A program made the translations under genes and the position numbers. A DNA stretch of 56,429 nt, taken from positions 1 through 56,429 of the forward strand of contig JAIOIH010000078.1 of assembly GCA_019912395.1 (NCBI GenBank), given 5' to 3'. Below, in pieces: positions 1 through 8,815 of this stretch (its first letter is position 1; the number at the start of each line of letters is the position of its first letter). Under the pieces are notes generated by a model that worked only from the letters and a program-made list of their open reading frames with translations, did not search any database and was not told the DNA's origin. This stretch comes from Flavobacteriales bacterium. GTDB lineage: Bacteria > Bacteroidota > Bacteroidia > Flavobacteriales_F > PHOS-HE28.

Positions 1-55
1 GTTGAAACCTCCATTTAGGTTGAGCATTGGGACTCAGCAACAAAACACCAACCAA

Positions 56-865
56 ATGAAAACCGCACTCAGACTCTTAGCTCTTATCATTCCAATGGTT
101 TATGTGGTTGATGGTCGTGCTCAAGAGGGAACAAAGCTTTGGTATCCTGAAGGAACACGGATAACCCAATCCGGGAACACACTGACATTAGTGGCACCGC
201 AGGGGTGGAGTTACTTAGGCAGAACTGCTGACGGCTCAATCCAAAAAATTGGAACGGGAGCCTCCATTAAGGTTTCATGTAATTGTACTTCTTCCGGTAA
301 CTGTAATCCAGCATATTTGGATGGGCAAGTGTTTTGCAAAACAACAAATTGCTCGACGTGCCAAATGACCACATCTGGTATGGTGAATGGAAAGAATGTG
401 GATTTTGTCGAGGGCGTTTACCAGAAGCTCTCCGAACCAATTAGATTGACGAATATCAATGAAAATTTACCTGAGGCTAAGGGACTGATGTTTGAGACTG
501 AGGAGACGTTATCGAAGCTCGTTGATTTTTTACAGAGGACCTATGGGTCTACTGTTCTGCCCGAGCTGAACAAGAACAGTGATGGATCATGGGCACCTCC
601 CGCTAATTATGCAATCGTTGGAATAAACTGGTGTGGAAGAGGCGTGATTTTTGCCGTTCCTAAAAAGGCATCTTTGCCTGGCGGAGGTGGAAAGAATGCA
701 TCATGCAGTTGCAGTGATGGGAGTTGTACTCTCAAATCACAATGGGTGCCGGGTCATGGAACAGGATATTCCTGCGAGGGCAATTGTTCCGGTACTTGCA
801 CATTGACTGTAACAGGATTCAGTAGTGGCGGTGTTCTGTACAATTTCACGTCATTTACCTTCTAA
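56..865 (+). CDS. Secreted cysteine-rich protein with duplicated six-Cys module
   Basis: Unrecognised 269-aa protein. A signal peptide covers residues 1-23 (hydrophobic core, then GRAQ). Two cysteine clusters share one layout: Cys75, 77, 83, 94, 99 and 102 near the N-terminus (CxC-x5-C-x10-C-x4-C-x2-C), and CxC-x4-C-x15-C-x3-C-x3-C near the C-terminus, each followed by a Thr/Ser/Gly-rich strand. They look like two copies of a small disulfide- or metal-binding module around a helical middle. There is no T9SS tail. I counted 135 G+C in the 300 bases 361-660 (45%), well below the neighbours, which suggests transfer. The ATG at 56 is preferred over an upstream TTG because the signal peptide begins there. 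The next gene starts 3 nt after the stop. Confidence 0.75.
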   Translation: MKTALRLLALIIPMVYVVDGRAQEGTKLWYPEGTRITQSGNTLTLVAPQGWSYLGRTADGSIQKIGTGASIKVSCNCTSSGNCNPAYLDGQVFCKTTNCSTCQMTTSGMVNGKNVDFVEGVYQKLSEPIRLTNINENLPEAKGLMFETEETLSKLVDFLQRTYGSTVLPELNKNSDGSWAPPANYAIVGINWCGRGVIFAVPKKASLPGGGGKNASCSCSDGSCTLKSQWVPGHGTGYSCEGNCSGTCTLTVTGFSSGGVLYNFTSFTF

Positions 866-868
866 ACC

Positions 869-1300
869 ATGAAGGTTCACGCGTACATAAGCCGTGGGTG
901 TTTCGTCGTCTCCATGTGTGGAGTCTGCCTCGCAGGATGCGACCATCAACGAACTGCCAGTGATCAGGATGGAAATAGGGAGTTGCAGGGTAAGTGGAAA
1001 GAAACGGGCATCAACTTGGACAAGTCCATGCCACGGGATGAATCGAATCTTGTAGGCGTGATGTTCATGTTTGAACCGGGTCAAGGCGCGAAGACGTACT
1101 CGTTTACCGCCAATGAGCTTGTGGTAACGGATAGCATGGGCGCTGAAATTCATCGTTGGCCATATGTTCTGAAGGATTCGCTCTTGATATACGATGCCAG
1201 TGATACCGCCATGGTCCGATGGAAGAGTGTGAATGCCTTTACGGCCTATTCGCACGGAGTAAGCGTGTCCTACGAGCGGTTGCCGGGGGAAGGACGCTGA
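869..1300 (+). CDS. Lipoprotein, lipocalin-like
   Basis: A 143-aa predicted lipoprotein. The N-terminus is hydrophobic with lipobox L-A-G-C, so Cys24 would be lipidated. The mature part alternates polar and hydrophobic strands ([33 protein letters not shown]) like the small lipocalin-type 'stress/secreted lipoproteins' of Bacteroidota. That family link is inferred from pattern only. It begins 3 nt after the stop of the cysteine-rich secreted protein, so the two are probably co-transcribed. Its base composition is closer to the window average than that neighbour. Substrate and function are unknown. Confidence 0.7.
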   Translation: MKVHAYISRGCFVVSMCGVCLAGCDHQRTASDQDGNRELQGKWKETGINLDKSMPRDESNLVGVMFMFEPGQGAKTYSFTANELVVTDSMGAEIHRWPYVLKDSLLIYDASDTAMVRWKSVNAFTAYSHGVSVSYERLPGEGR

Positions 1301-1316
1301 AACGTTCAGGTCTTTC

Positions 1317-1670
1317 GTGCCCGCTGCCAACACCTGCCGACAGGTCATCAGTGAACCAATGGCGCGGAAGGAGGATCGCACCAGCGTGTGGAAATGCGGC
1401 ATCGAGCAGGCTTTCCACGACGGCAAGATCCCCTTCAACAAGCCGATCAGCTGCCATCTCTATCCCATCCGCGTCACCAAGTTGAAGTACCATGATGCGC
1501 TCAACTACAACCTATGGAACATTTGCTCCCCGGCCTGCGAGTTCGGTGCCAAATTGGGAGTACCGGTGTTCCGTTTCCTGAAGGAATCGCTGACGCGCGT
1601 TTACGGTGTGGACTGGTATGAGGAGCTGGAGGTGATCTATGCGGAGTGGCTGAAGCGGGAGGGGGCCTAG
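1317..1670 (+). pseudogene. 5'-truncated DUF3109 family gene
   Basis: The open frame encodes 117 aa. From about residue 25 on it matches the C-terminal half of DUF3109 proteins: Cys-containing '[16 protein letters not shown]', then '[12 protein letters not shown]', '[15 protein letters not shown]' and '[16 protein letters not shown]'. DUF3109 proteins are about 190 aa and have an N-terminal part with further cysteines. Here that half is missing and replaced by an unrelated leader ([16 protein letters not shown]). Translation is open to the normal C-terminus. I read this as a gene fragment left by a rearrangement whose junction lies near 1300-1375. A short working protein is less likely. Confidence 0.7.
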
Positions 1671-1756
1671 GCTCGTATATTCGTAGGGCAAATACTGCGC
1701 CAAGGCAGCGCTTCGTCAACAAGCGGTGTCCTACGTTCACACCCAACCGGATCCGT

Positions 1757-4309
1757 ATGAAAACCATCGGTTACCAATTGGCGCGAGCAGGATTCTGCGC
1801 GCTGGCGGCACTCTTCTTCATTTCCCACACCACCGCTCAACTTGTCTTTGTCCCTGACACCAACCTTCGATCGGCCCTGAACGAATGGGTGCCGGGCGCC
1901 GTGGATGCGAGCGGCTATTTGGATACCGGGAACCCGGTGGTATTGGCGCAGGATACCTTGGAGCTTATGGTGAATTGGACCCCAGCGGACCTCACGGGGA
2001 TCGATGCCCTGGGCAATCTTGAGGCACTGAGCATACATGGCCGTTGCTATGATATGATGTCCGGTCAATATGGCGCTTGTGACAGCAGCGATTGCAGCAT
2101 CCCTGCCTGGCCGATCGGGTTGGTCTCCCTCCGGTTGGACCGTGGCACATGGGCCACACTGCCATCATTCCCTACGGGATTGAGCGTACTTTCCATCAAT
2201 GTGCCCGGCCCTTCCATCATACCGACCATTCCGAATGGGGTGATCTCTCTTTTCTTGATGGACCAGATCACACTATCCGCTTTCCCGGCCATCCCATCAT
2301 CCGTGGTGAACCTGAACCTGGTCAGTCGCGGTAATGCTTTTCCTTCCCTTCATGAAGGGATCATCCGGCTGGTCTTGAAAGGCAGTTCAGGTGTATCTGT
2401 TCCAGCGCTGCCCAGTTCGGTGGATTCACTGGTCTTATGGCAAGCTGATAATTCGTCCATCCCATCCTGGCCGAGTTCAGCACAAACGATCACGGTAGGT
2501 CAATTGCCGAATGTGATACAACTACCGCCATGGCCATCCGGGTTGAATTTGCTTAAGTTGTCTTACATGGATTCGCTTTCCGTTCTACCACCTTTCCCGG
2601 CCGGTCTGCAAGACATACAATTTATAGCCATGCCTCAGATCGATACGATCCCCTTATGGCCGAATGCCCTGCAGTCCATCTTTTTGGCCGCCCCAATTCC
2701 TGTACAAGAGCTGCCTCCATTCCCCGCAGGCCTGGAGATATTGGATATCAATTATTTGGGTCAACTGGCCTGTTTGCCGTTGCTGCCGGCCGGGCTGACT
2801 ACACTGTACATAGATATCGATGGAAATATACCGGAGACTTCACCCACAGCGATAAACTGCCTGCCCAACTTTCCTCCGGGATTCACACTCTATTGGAATC
2901 ACTTTTGGGAGACAACACAGGACCCGGACATGCTCTGCACTTCGCTGAACAGCAGTTGCCCCTTCCTCAACCCTGTCGCCACGGGAACCACCTACTGGGA
3001 CCAAAATGCGAATGGCACGCGCGATGCCGGTGAACCGGGCTATCCCTACGTCACTTTGCACCAGCAGCCCGGCAGCGCCATGCACGGTGTGGCCATGGAT
3101 GGCTCCTACGCTTGGCCGATGCCCCTTGGCAGTTACACCGTTTCCGCCAGCGGGAACTTCCCTTACGTCCAGAGCATCGCCCCTGCACAACATGCGCTCT
3201 CCTTCACGATCAATGGTGAAGTATCCACCGGAAACGATTTCGGCGTGGTGCTACAACCCAACGTGCAGGACCTGCGCATCGACCTCACGGGACCATGGGG
3301 CCAACCCGGCTTCGATTCGTACGCAACGATCACCTGTGAAAATGTGGGCACCATGGCGGTCGACGCCACGGTGACCTTCCAACTGGACGCTGATCAAAGT
3401 TGGGTGAGCGCAACGCCGACCCCATTGTCCGTTGTGGGGAATACGATCACTTGGGACATGCTCGCATTGCAAGTAGGGGAGTCAAGGCAGATCGATCTTG
3501 TGGTGCATACCGACTCCACTGTTGATGTGGGCACTCCACTTGTGCAAACTGCGGAAGTGGGTCCGGTGGCGAGCGATGCCACCCCTTCGGACAATGTGAG
3601 CATCGTTACCACGGAGGTCTTCGCGAGCTTTGATCCGAACGACAAGCTGGTACAGCCGGCCGCGCTATCCTCCGCAGATGTGGCCGCCGGGAATGATGAG
3701 CTCACCTACACGATCCGGTTCCAGAACACAGGCACCTGGCCCGCTGTGAAGGTGCGGGTGGTGGATACACTTTCCACAGATCTGCAATGGTCCACCTTCC
3801 GCAAGATCTCCAGCAGTCACGCTTGCACCTGGGAGCTGAACGACGCTGGCGTGCTCACCTTCCAGTTCGACCCGATCGATCTTCCGGACAGCATCAGCAA
3901 TGAACCCCGGAGCCATGGCTTCGTGAAGTTCGCGATCAAGCCGGCAACGACCTTGCAGTTGGGCATGACCGTGTCCAACTCAGCGGACATCTACTTCGAT
4001 TTCAACCTGCCGGTGCGCACACTTCCCGCCGTGTTCACCGTGGATGACGAGGCCAGCGTGGCGGAAACGTTGCCGACAGCGATCCAGGTCTATCCCAATC
4101 CCGTGCGGGATGTGCTTTGGGTGAAGGTGAATACCACTGCACAAACCACCATCCAGATCTTCGATGCCATGGGTCGTGAGCACATCCGCCAAAACGCAAC
4201 ATCCGCAGATGTGATGAACGTTGCCGTGAATGACCTTGCACCAGGACCATATTCCCTGCGGTGTACCACCAGCCAGGGCACTTGGTCCACGAAATTCCTG
4301 AAAAGATAA
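1757..4309 (+). CDS. T9SS-secreted LRR-like surface protein
   Basis: An 850-aa secreted protein, signal peptide residues 1-28 (MKTIGYQLARAGFCALAALF, cut after TTAQ). Residues about 110-380 form at least ten irregular leucine-rich-like repeats of 20-22 aa with a 'PP(F/W)P-x-GL-x-x-L' core. Then comes an SdrD B-like unit (TYWDQNANGTRDAGEPG), a conserved-repeat domain ending in the 'FDPNDKLV ... YTIRFQNTGTWPA ... DIYFDFNLPVRT' block typical of Bacteroidota surface proteins (DUF7619 type), and a C-terminal T9SS type A sorting domain (VYPNPVRDVLWV ... GREHIRQ ... STKFLKR). It would be exported by Sec, moved through T9SS and left on the surface or released. The ATG at 1757 is chosen for the signal peptide. 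Ligand unknown. Confidence 0.85.
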   Translation: MKTIGYQLARAGFCALAALFFISHTTAQLVFVPDTNLRSALNEWVPGAVDASGYLDTGNPVVLAQDTLELMVNWTPADLTGIDALGNLEALSIHGRCYDMMSGQYGACDSSDCSIPAWPIGLVSLRLDRGTWATLPSFPTGLSVLSINVPGPSIIPTIPNGVISLFLMDQITLSAFPAIPSSVVNLNLVSRGNAFPSLHEGIIRLVLKGSSGVSVPALPSSVDSLVLWQADNSSIPSWPSSAQTITVGQLPNVIQLPPWPSGLNLLKLSYMDSLSVLPPFPAGLQDIQFIAMPQIDTIPLWPNALQSIFLAAPIPVQELPPFPAGLEILDINYLGQLACLPLLPAGLTTLYIDIDGNIPETSPTAINCLPNFPPGFTLYWNHFWETTQDPDMLCTSLNSSCPFLNPVATGTTYWDQNANGTRDAGEPGYPYVTLHQQPGSAMHGVAMDGSYAWPMPLGSYTVSASGNFPYVQSIAPAQHALSFTINGEVSTGNDFGVVLQPNVQDLRIDLTGPWGQPGFDSYATITCENVGTMAVDATVTFQLDADQSWVSATPTPLSVVGNTITWDMLALQVGESRQIDLVVHTDSTVDVGTPLVQTAEVGPVASDATPSDNVSIVTTEVFASFDPNDKLVQPAALSSADVAAGNDELTYTIRFQNTGTWPAVKVRVVDTLSTDLQWSTFRKISSSHACTWELNDAGVLTFQFDPIDLPDSISNEPRSHGFVKFAIKPATTLQLGMTVSNSADIYFDFNLPVRTLPAVFTVDDEASVAETLPTAIQVYPNPVRDVLWVKVNTTAQTTIQIFDAMGREHIRQNATSADVMNVAVNDLAPGPYSLRCTTSQGTWSTKFLKR

Positions 4310-4460
4310 GACGCACCGGGCCTTTTGAACTGTGCGGAACGAGGTGAATTGCATTCGTTGCCCCACGCTCCCGCAAGCGTTTACGTCCCGGCCCCCTGCA
4401 CTCGCTCGCGTGTCCACAACGCGGGCACTCGCTCGGCTTTTTGCCCAGTGAGCGTATTCT

Positions 4461-4552
4461 AGGGCCTCCGGCCCGTCGCAGAACCGTGCTGGTATTCCTG
4501 CAATAAGGCGGGCCAGAGGCCCTATGCAGAACGCACTCGGGAAAAACCCGAG
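4461..4552. repeat. Inverted repeat and hairpin upstream of RAYT fragment
   Basis: The 311-nt gap before the transposase fragment holds palindromic DNA. Arms 4461-4477 and 4507-4523 are inverted repeats matching at 15 of 17 positions (AGGGCCTCCGGCCCGTC against the complement of GGCGGGCCAGAGGCCCT), 29 nt apart. A second hairpin follows at 4536-4552 (CTCGGG, AAAAA, CCCGAG). Upstream, GCACTCGCTCG occurs twice within 4390-4440. Such structures flank RAYT genes in many genomes, so this may be an ancestral REP/BIME; that link is inference. No gene is seen in the gap. Confidence 0.55.
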
Positions 4553-4620
4553 CGCGTGCATCTGTGTGTCCGTGCATCCGTACATGCGTCCAGTAGTCCG
4601 CAACCAACTTCATTCGGTCC

Positions 4621-5004
4621 ATGTCCGAGATCCACAAGGCCAACGTGGAAGAAGCCACCTACTTCGTCACCTTGACGGTGGATGGCTGGGTGGATGTCTT
4701 CACACGCAAGGAGCTGGTGGCGGAACTGGTTCGGAACGTCCAGTACTGCCAAGAGCACAAGGGTCTGGAGCTGTTCGCATACGTGATCATGCCCAACCAT
4801 GTACATTTCGTGATGAGTCGTGCCGATGGTTTGTTAGCGGACCTGTTGCGCGATTTCAAGAGCTGCACCACCAAGCAACTGTTGCACTTGATCGCTACCC
4901 CGCCCGATGAAAGCCATCCTGATCGGATGCTATGGACTTTCAACAGCGCACGAAAAACAAATGCACGGGACAAGGATACATTTGGCTTCAGATCCATTAT
5001 CGCC
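4621..5004 (+). pseudogene. Truncated REP-associated tyrosine transposase (RAYT)
   Basis: 128 codons matching the N-terminal half of Bacteroidota RAYT / IS200-like Y1 transposases: 'MSEIHKANVEEATYFVTLTV', 'DVFTRKELV', 'YCQEHKGLELFAYVIMPNHVHFVM' (the HUH metal-binding motif is N-H-V-H) and 'LLADLLRDFKSCTTKQLL'. The catalytic-tyrosine helix, usually seen as a 'YIHxNPVKAG'-like block, is absent. After 'LWTFNSARKTNARDKDTFGF' the frame runs without a stop into the next gene's signal peptide. It is therefore a decayed element, and the open frame through 8721 is accidental or recent. The -7-like box TTCATTCG ends 4 nt before the ATG. Confidence 0.8.
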
Positions 5005-8000
5005 ATGCGCTACTTGACCCTCTTGCTTTTCGTGTCCTCTTGTGCCCTACATGCCCAGTTCGGGCCGCAGGTGAACATCTCCCATTCCGCTTCAGCACCG
5101 ACATGCATCGTGGTTGCGGACCTGAATGATGATGGCCTCAACGACCTATTGGTGAGTGCCTATTCCAATGATCAGGTAGCGTGGTATCCGGGGCTTGGAG
5201 CAGGCGTGTTCGGGGAGCAGCAATTGATCGCCCAGGACCTTTTAGGGGCGAGCCGTTGTGAAGCCGTGGACCTGGACGGGGATGGGGACCTGGACGTATT
5301 GGCGAGTGCGAAGGATGGAAACAAGATCGTGTGGTACCGGAATGATGGAGCCGGGTTTTTTGGGCCGGAACGAGTGCTGTCCACCGCCGCAATTGGGCCG
5401 TCGAGTGTTCAGTCCGCCGATCTGGACGGCGATGGGTTGCCGGATGTGGTGGCAACTTGCAGTGGTGGCTCGATCACTTGGTACCGCAACCTCGGCAATG
5501 GACAATTCGGTGAAGAGGTGACGATCGTGTCCGGATTGAACAACCCACTTATGACCGCCACCGGTGATCTCGATGGGGACGGCGACCTTGATCTCGTGGT
5601 GGCGGAAGCTGGGAACAACGTGGTCAAGTGGTATCCCAATGCCGGAGATGGAACGTTTGGCACACAGACCGTAGCTGGATACTTGACCATGTATGCCTCG
5701 TACGTAAGCGCGGTCGATATTAATGGCGACGGGACCTTGGACCTGCTGGTGGGCTGCGGAGGGGACAACAAGATCAAATGGTTCACCAACGATGGCACTG
5801 GGACATTCAACGCAGCCGGAACCCTCATTGCTGATGATCCCAATACATACCTGCGTGGAGTATATGCCGCCGATCTTGATGGGGACGGTGATCTGGACGT
5901 TGTTGCGGGCGCTTCCAGCCCCAACTATGTGATCTCCTGGTATGCCAATAATGGGACGGGCTTATTCGGCCCGCAACAAGTGATCAGCACCACATTGGGG
6001 AATCCGGCGACCGTTATGGCAGGGGACCTCGATAATGATGGAGACATGGATGTAGTTGCTTCGGGCCACGCGGCCGACCTGCTCGTCTATTATGCCAACA
6101 ACGGGTCCGGTCAGTTCGGCAGCGCGTACACTGTGGGCGCATCAGAGACCTCAAACGTGTATATGAGCTTTTGCGCCGACATCAACGGGGACGGAACGTT
6201 GGATGTGGTCGCGGTATCCAGCGGGGATGGCAAATTGTCCTGGTATCCCAATACCGGAGCGGGTACGTTCGGGGCCCAGCAGGTGGTTGCGGTCAGTTCC
6301 GGAATGAAGTTCGCTCTTAGCGTGGATGTGGATGGGGACGGCGACTTGGACTTGATCTCCATGGCCGGCTTGTATGACCTAGGGCTTTCGATCAACAATG
6401 GCAATGGCCAGTTCAGCCCCCGCGTGGCGATACCGGGTGCTGAACTGATGTTCAGTTTGGCAGCGGGGGATGTGGATGGCGACGGGGACATGGACCTGCT
6501 GCTGGGCTATATGGATGAGGATGGCCTGAAGATCGCCTTGAACAATGGCTCAGGTTCGTTCACCATGCCCCTCTATGATGACTATACCAGCAATCAACCG
6601 CAGTGCATGTCGCTGTTCGATGTGGATGGGGATGGTGACTTGGATGTGCTGATGGGCAACCAGTTCGACGATGTTTACCAATGGTTCCCGAATGATGGTT
6701 CAGGACAGTTCGGTGCAGCACAGGATATTGCACCGGCCATTGGCACGGTGAAGCGCATCATTTGGGCGGACATGGACGGTGACGGCATTAAGGACATGCT
6801 GACAAGCACCGAGTCCCCGGACAAGATCGCTTGGTACCGTAACCTGGGCAACGGCAGCTTTGGAAGCCCCATCGACATCGGCCCGCTCGGCACCCCACGC
6901 GGACTCGCGGTCGCGGACCTGGACGGCGACGGTGATCTGGACGTGGTGGCGGCATCCTGGTTCGATAACGTCGTTGCCTACTACCTGAATGACGGTTCGG
7001 GCCTGTTCTCCGGACAGCACGTGATCGGTGATCTGCTGTATTCCCCGATCTATGTCGATGTTGGCGATCTGGACCAAGATGGAGATCCAGATGTGGTCGT
7101 TTCATCGAATTTGGACGACAGGGTGGTCTGGTATGAGAATTATATCGGCTCGCCTTTCCGAATGGAGGGCAGGCTTTACCATGATCTGAACGGAGATGGT
7201 CTGGCTGATGCCGGAGAACCCGGTGCGATGTGGGCTTCCGTGCAGAGCCTGCCCCAGTCCTCCACGGCACTGTCGGATACGCTTGGTCACTTTATCATTT
7301 TCGCCGACAGTGGTGCATATCAAGTTCATCCGGTATTGCCCAATGGTTTTTGGCAGGTGAGTTCCACGCCACCCTATCAAGAAGCCTTGTTGACCGGCTC
7401 TCAACCTGTTGCCTTCGGCTTGGACCTGGGGATCATGCCCGCTGTTGATACCTCAGTGATCGTGACCAGCCTACAGGACATGATAGGGCCCTGCGGAAGT
7501 ACGGCGCAGCAATACGTTGTGATGGCGAACATGGGCACCCGGGTTGAGCACGGAAGGCTCACGGTTGACCTGGACAGTTTGTTCGCGTTCAATGGCGCCG
7601 AGCCTACTCCGGACCTGGTCCAAGGGCACCATTTGGAATGGAACTTCACGGACCTGGGTTATGAGGAGGTGCGCACCTATGTCTTGAACGTGACCCGTCC
7701 CGGTGCCGAATTTTACGGTGATGAATTGAACAGTTCCGTCAATGTGCTTCGCGAGGATGAATTCAATGCGGTGACGGACACCTTCTCCTACGCATGGAGC
7801 TATGATCATCTCTGTTCGTATGACCCCAATGACAAGTTGGTCGACCCGAAAGGGACCGGTCCTTTGGGGATCATCGCCTTGGACATGGATCACCTGGACT
7901 ACACGATCCGTTTCCAGAACACGGGAAATGCGCCGGCCTACGATGTCGTCCTCCGGGACCAGCTGGACCCCGCGCTGTTGCAGGATGCGGTGCAAGTGCT

Positions 8001-8721
8001 TGGATACAGTCATGCACCCAGTCGCATATCGATCGAGCCGGGCGGTGAACTGGTGGTGGAGTTCAGAGGCATCGCATTGCCGGATAGCGGTGCGAACAGG
8101 GCCGACAGTCAGGGGTTCTTCAGTTTCCGCGTGGGGGTGGTGCCAGGCCAGCCGAATGCGACCATTATCGCGAACCAAGCGGCGATCTATTTCGACCTGA
8201 ACACCCCGGTGATCACCAATAACAGGGTGAGCACGTTGCTGGATTGCAGCCTGTACACGGCCACCATCACCGACCTGGGCAACGGCCTGCTCGAGGCATC
8301 CCCGGGGAATGGCTTTCAATGGTCGTTCAACGGATCGGCGATCCCCGGCGCGACCCAGTCCGCGTTGCTGGCCACGGAAACGGGTTATTACAGCGTTTCG
8401 GTCACGGGGCCGTTCGGCTGTGAGAATGAAAGTGATCCGTTCTACCTGAGCGCTACCGGGATAGCGGAGGTCGATCCGGGTCATGGGGTGATCTTCCCGA
8501 ATCCGGTACACGATAAGGCTGTGTTGTATGTGACCCATGTGCTGGACGTTCACACCCTGATAGAGGTTGTGGATGTACAAGGCAGGACGTTGTTGACGAT
8601 GGCGGGTAATGGGGAGCGCACCCTGCCTTTGGATGCTTCCTCCCTGGCCCCCGGTATTTACATGGTCCGTGTGTTGGATACCACGGGAATGAAGTACGTG
8701 GGGCGTTTCGTTGTGGAATGA
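5005..8721 (+). CDS. VCBS/FG-GAP repeat protein with T9SS sorting domain
   Basis: A 1238-aa secreted protein. Residues 1-20 are a signal peptide (MRYLTLLLFVSSCALHAQ). About 14 repeats of roughly 50 aa follow, each with a calcium-binding-type loop (DLDGDGDLDV and variants) and a 'WYxNxGxGxFG' strand; this is the VCBS/FG-GAP beta-propeller family. After about residue 710 come an SdrD B-like unit (YHDLNGDGLADAGEPG), the 'SYDPNDKLVDPKG ... YTIRFQNTGNAPA ... AIYFDLNTPVITN' domain, an Ig-like segment (FQWSFNGSAIPG) and a T9SS type A tail (IFPNPVHDKAVLYV ... GRTLLT ... GIYMVRV). The frame is open upstream into the RAYT fragment, but the ATG at 5005 is chosen because the signal peptide must be N-terminal. 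Probably a large surface adhesin or sensor. Confidence 0.9.
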   Translation: MRYLTLLLFVSSCALHAQFGPQVNISHSASAPTCIVVADLNDDGLNDLLVSAYSNDQVAWYPGLGAGVFGEQQLIAQDLLGASRCEAVDLDGDGDLDVLASAKDGNKIVWYRNDGAGFFGPERVLSTAAIGPSSVQSADLDGDGLPDVVATCSGGSITWYRNLGNGQFGEEVTIVSGLNNPLMTATGDLDGDGDLDLVVAEAGNNVVKWYPNAGDGTFGTQTVAGYLTMYASYVSAVDINGDGTLDLLVGCGGDNKIKWFTNDGTGTFNAAGTLIADDPNTYLRGVYAADLDGDGDLDVVAGASSPNYVISWYANNGTGLFGPQQVISTTLGNPATVMAGDLDNDGDMDVVASGHAADLLVYYANNGSGQFGSAYTVGASETSNVYMSFCADINGDGTLDVVAVSSGDGKLSWYPNTGAGTFGAQQVVAVSSGMKFALSVDVDGDGDLDLISMAGLYDLGLSINNGNGQFSPRVAIPGAELMFSLAAGDVDGDGDMDLLLGYMDEDGLKIALNNGSGSFTMPLYDDYTSNQPQCMSLFDVDGDGDLDVLMGNQFDDVYQWFPNDGSGQFGAAQDIAPAIGTVKRIIWADMDGDGIKDMLTSTESPDKIAWYRNLGNGSFGSPIDIGPLGTPRGLAVADLDGDGDLDVVAASWFDNVVAYYLNDGSGLFSGQHVIGDLLYSPIYVDVGDLDQDGDPDVVVSSNLDDRVVWYENYIGSPFRMEGRLYHDLNGDGLADAGEPGAMWASVQSLPQSSTALSDTLGHFIIFADSGAYQVHPVLPNGFWQVSSTPPYQEALLTGSQPVAFGLDLGIMPAVDTSVIVTSLQDMIGPCGSTAQQYVVMANMGTRVEHGRLTVDLDSLFAFNGAEPTPDLVQGHHLEWNFTDLGYEEVRTYVLNVTRPGAEFYGDELNSSVNVLREDEFNAVTDTFSYAWSYDHLCSYDPNDKLVDPKGTGPLGIIALDMDHLDYTIRFQNTGNAPAYDVVLRDQLDPALLQDAVQVLGYSHAPSRISIEPGGELVVEFRGIALPDSGANRADSQGFFSFRVGVVPGQPNATIIANQAAIYFDLNTPVITNNRVSTLLDCSLYTATITDLGNGLLEASPGNGFQWSFNGSAIPGATQSALLATETGYYSVSVTGPFGCENESDPFYLSATGIAEVDPGHGVIFPNPVHDKAVLYVTHVLDVHTLIEVVDVQGRTLLTMAGNGERTLPLDASSLAPGIYMVRVLDTTGMKYVGRFVVE

Positions 8722-8815
8722 ATGTGGTGAAGCTCAGCCTCTGGAGCGACGAGATGAAGAACAAGATCATCCAAGGCAACGGCAGCGTGCAGTCCCCCCC
8801 CCCGGCGCTCGCTTA
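8721..8815 (+). pseudogene. Possible nrdA (ribonucleotide reductase alpha) sliver
   Basis: In the frame starting at 8721 the DNA reads NVVKLSLWSDEMKNKIIQGN followed by GSVQ, then SPPPALA and a stop. The 'LWSDEMKNKII-x-x-NGSVQ' string resembles a conserved stretch in the C-terminal part of class I ribonucleotide reductase large subunits of Bacteroidota. Only about 24 residues remain and there is no start codon or flanking match. A run of ten C bases (8794-8803) follows at once. I treat it as a relic fragment; the assignment rests on memory of the motif. Confidence 0.4.

Noticed and set aside
5090-7130. Repeated GATGGGGACGG-type DNA in the VCBS gene as a possible CRISPR-like or regulatory array
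   Set aside because: The spacing and variation follow protein repeats (DxDGDGDxD); this is coding repetition.
7471-8580. 369-residue minus-strand frame inside the VCBS gene
   Set aside because: Antisense shadow of a well-supported coding region.
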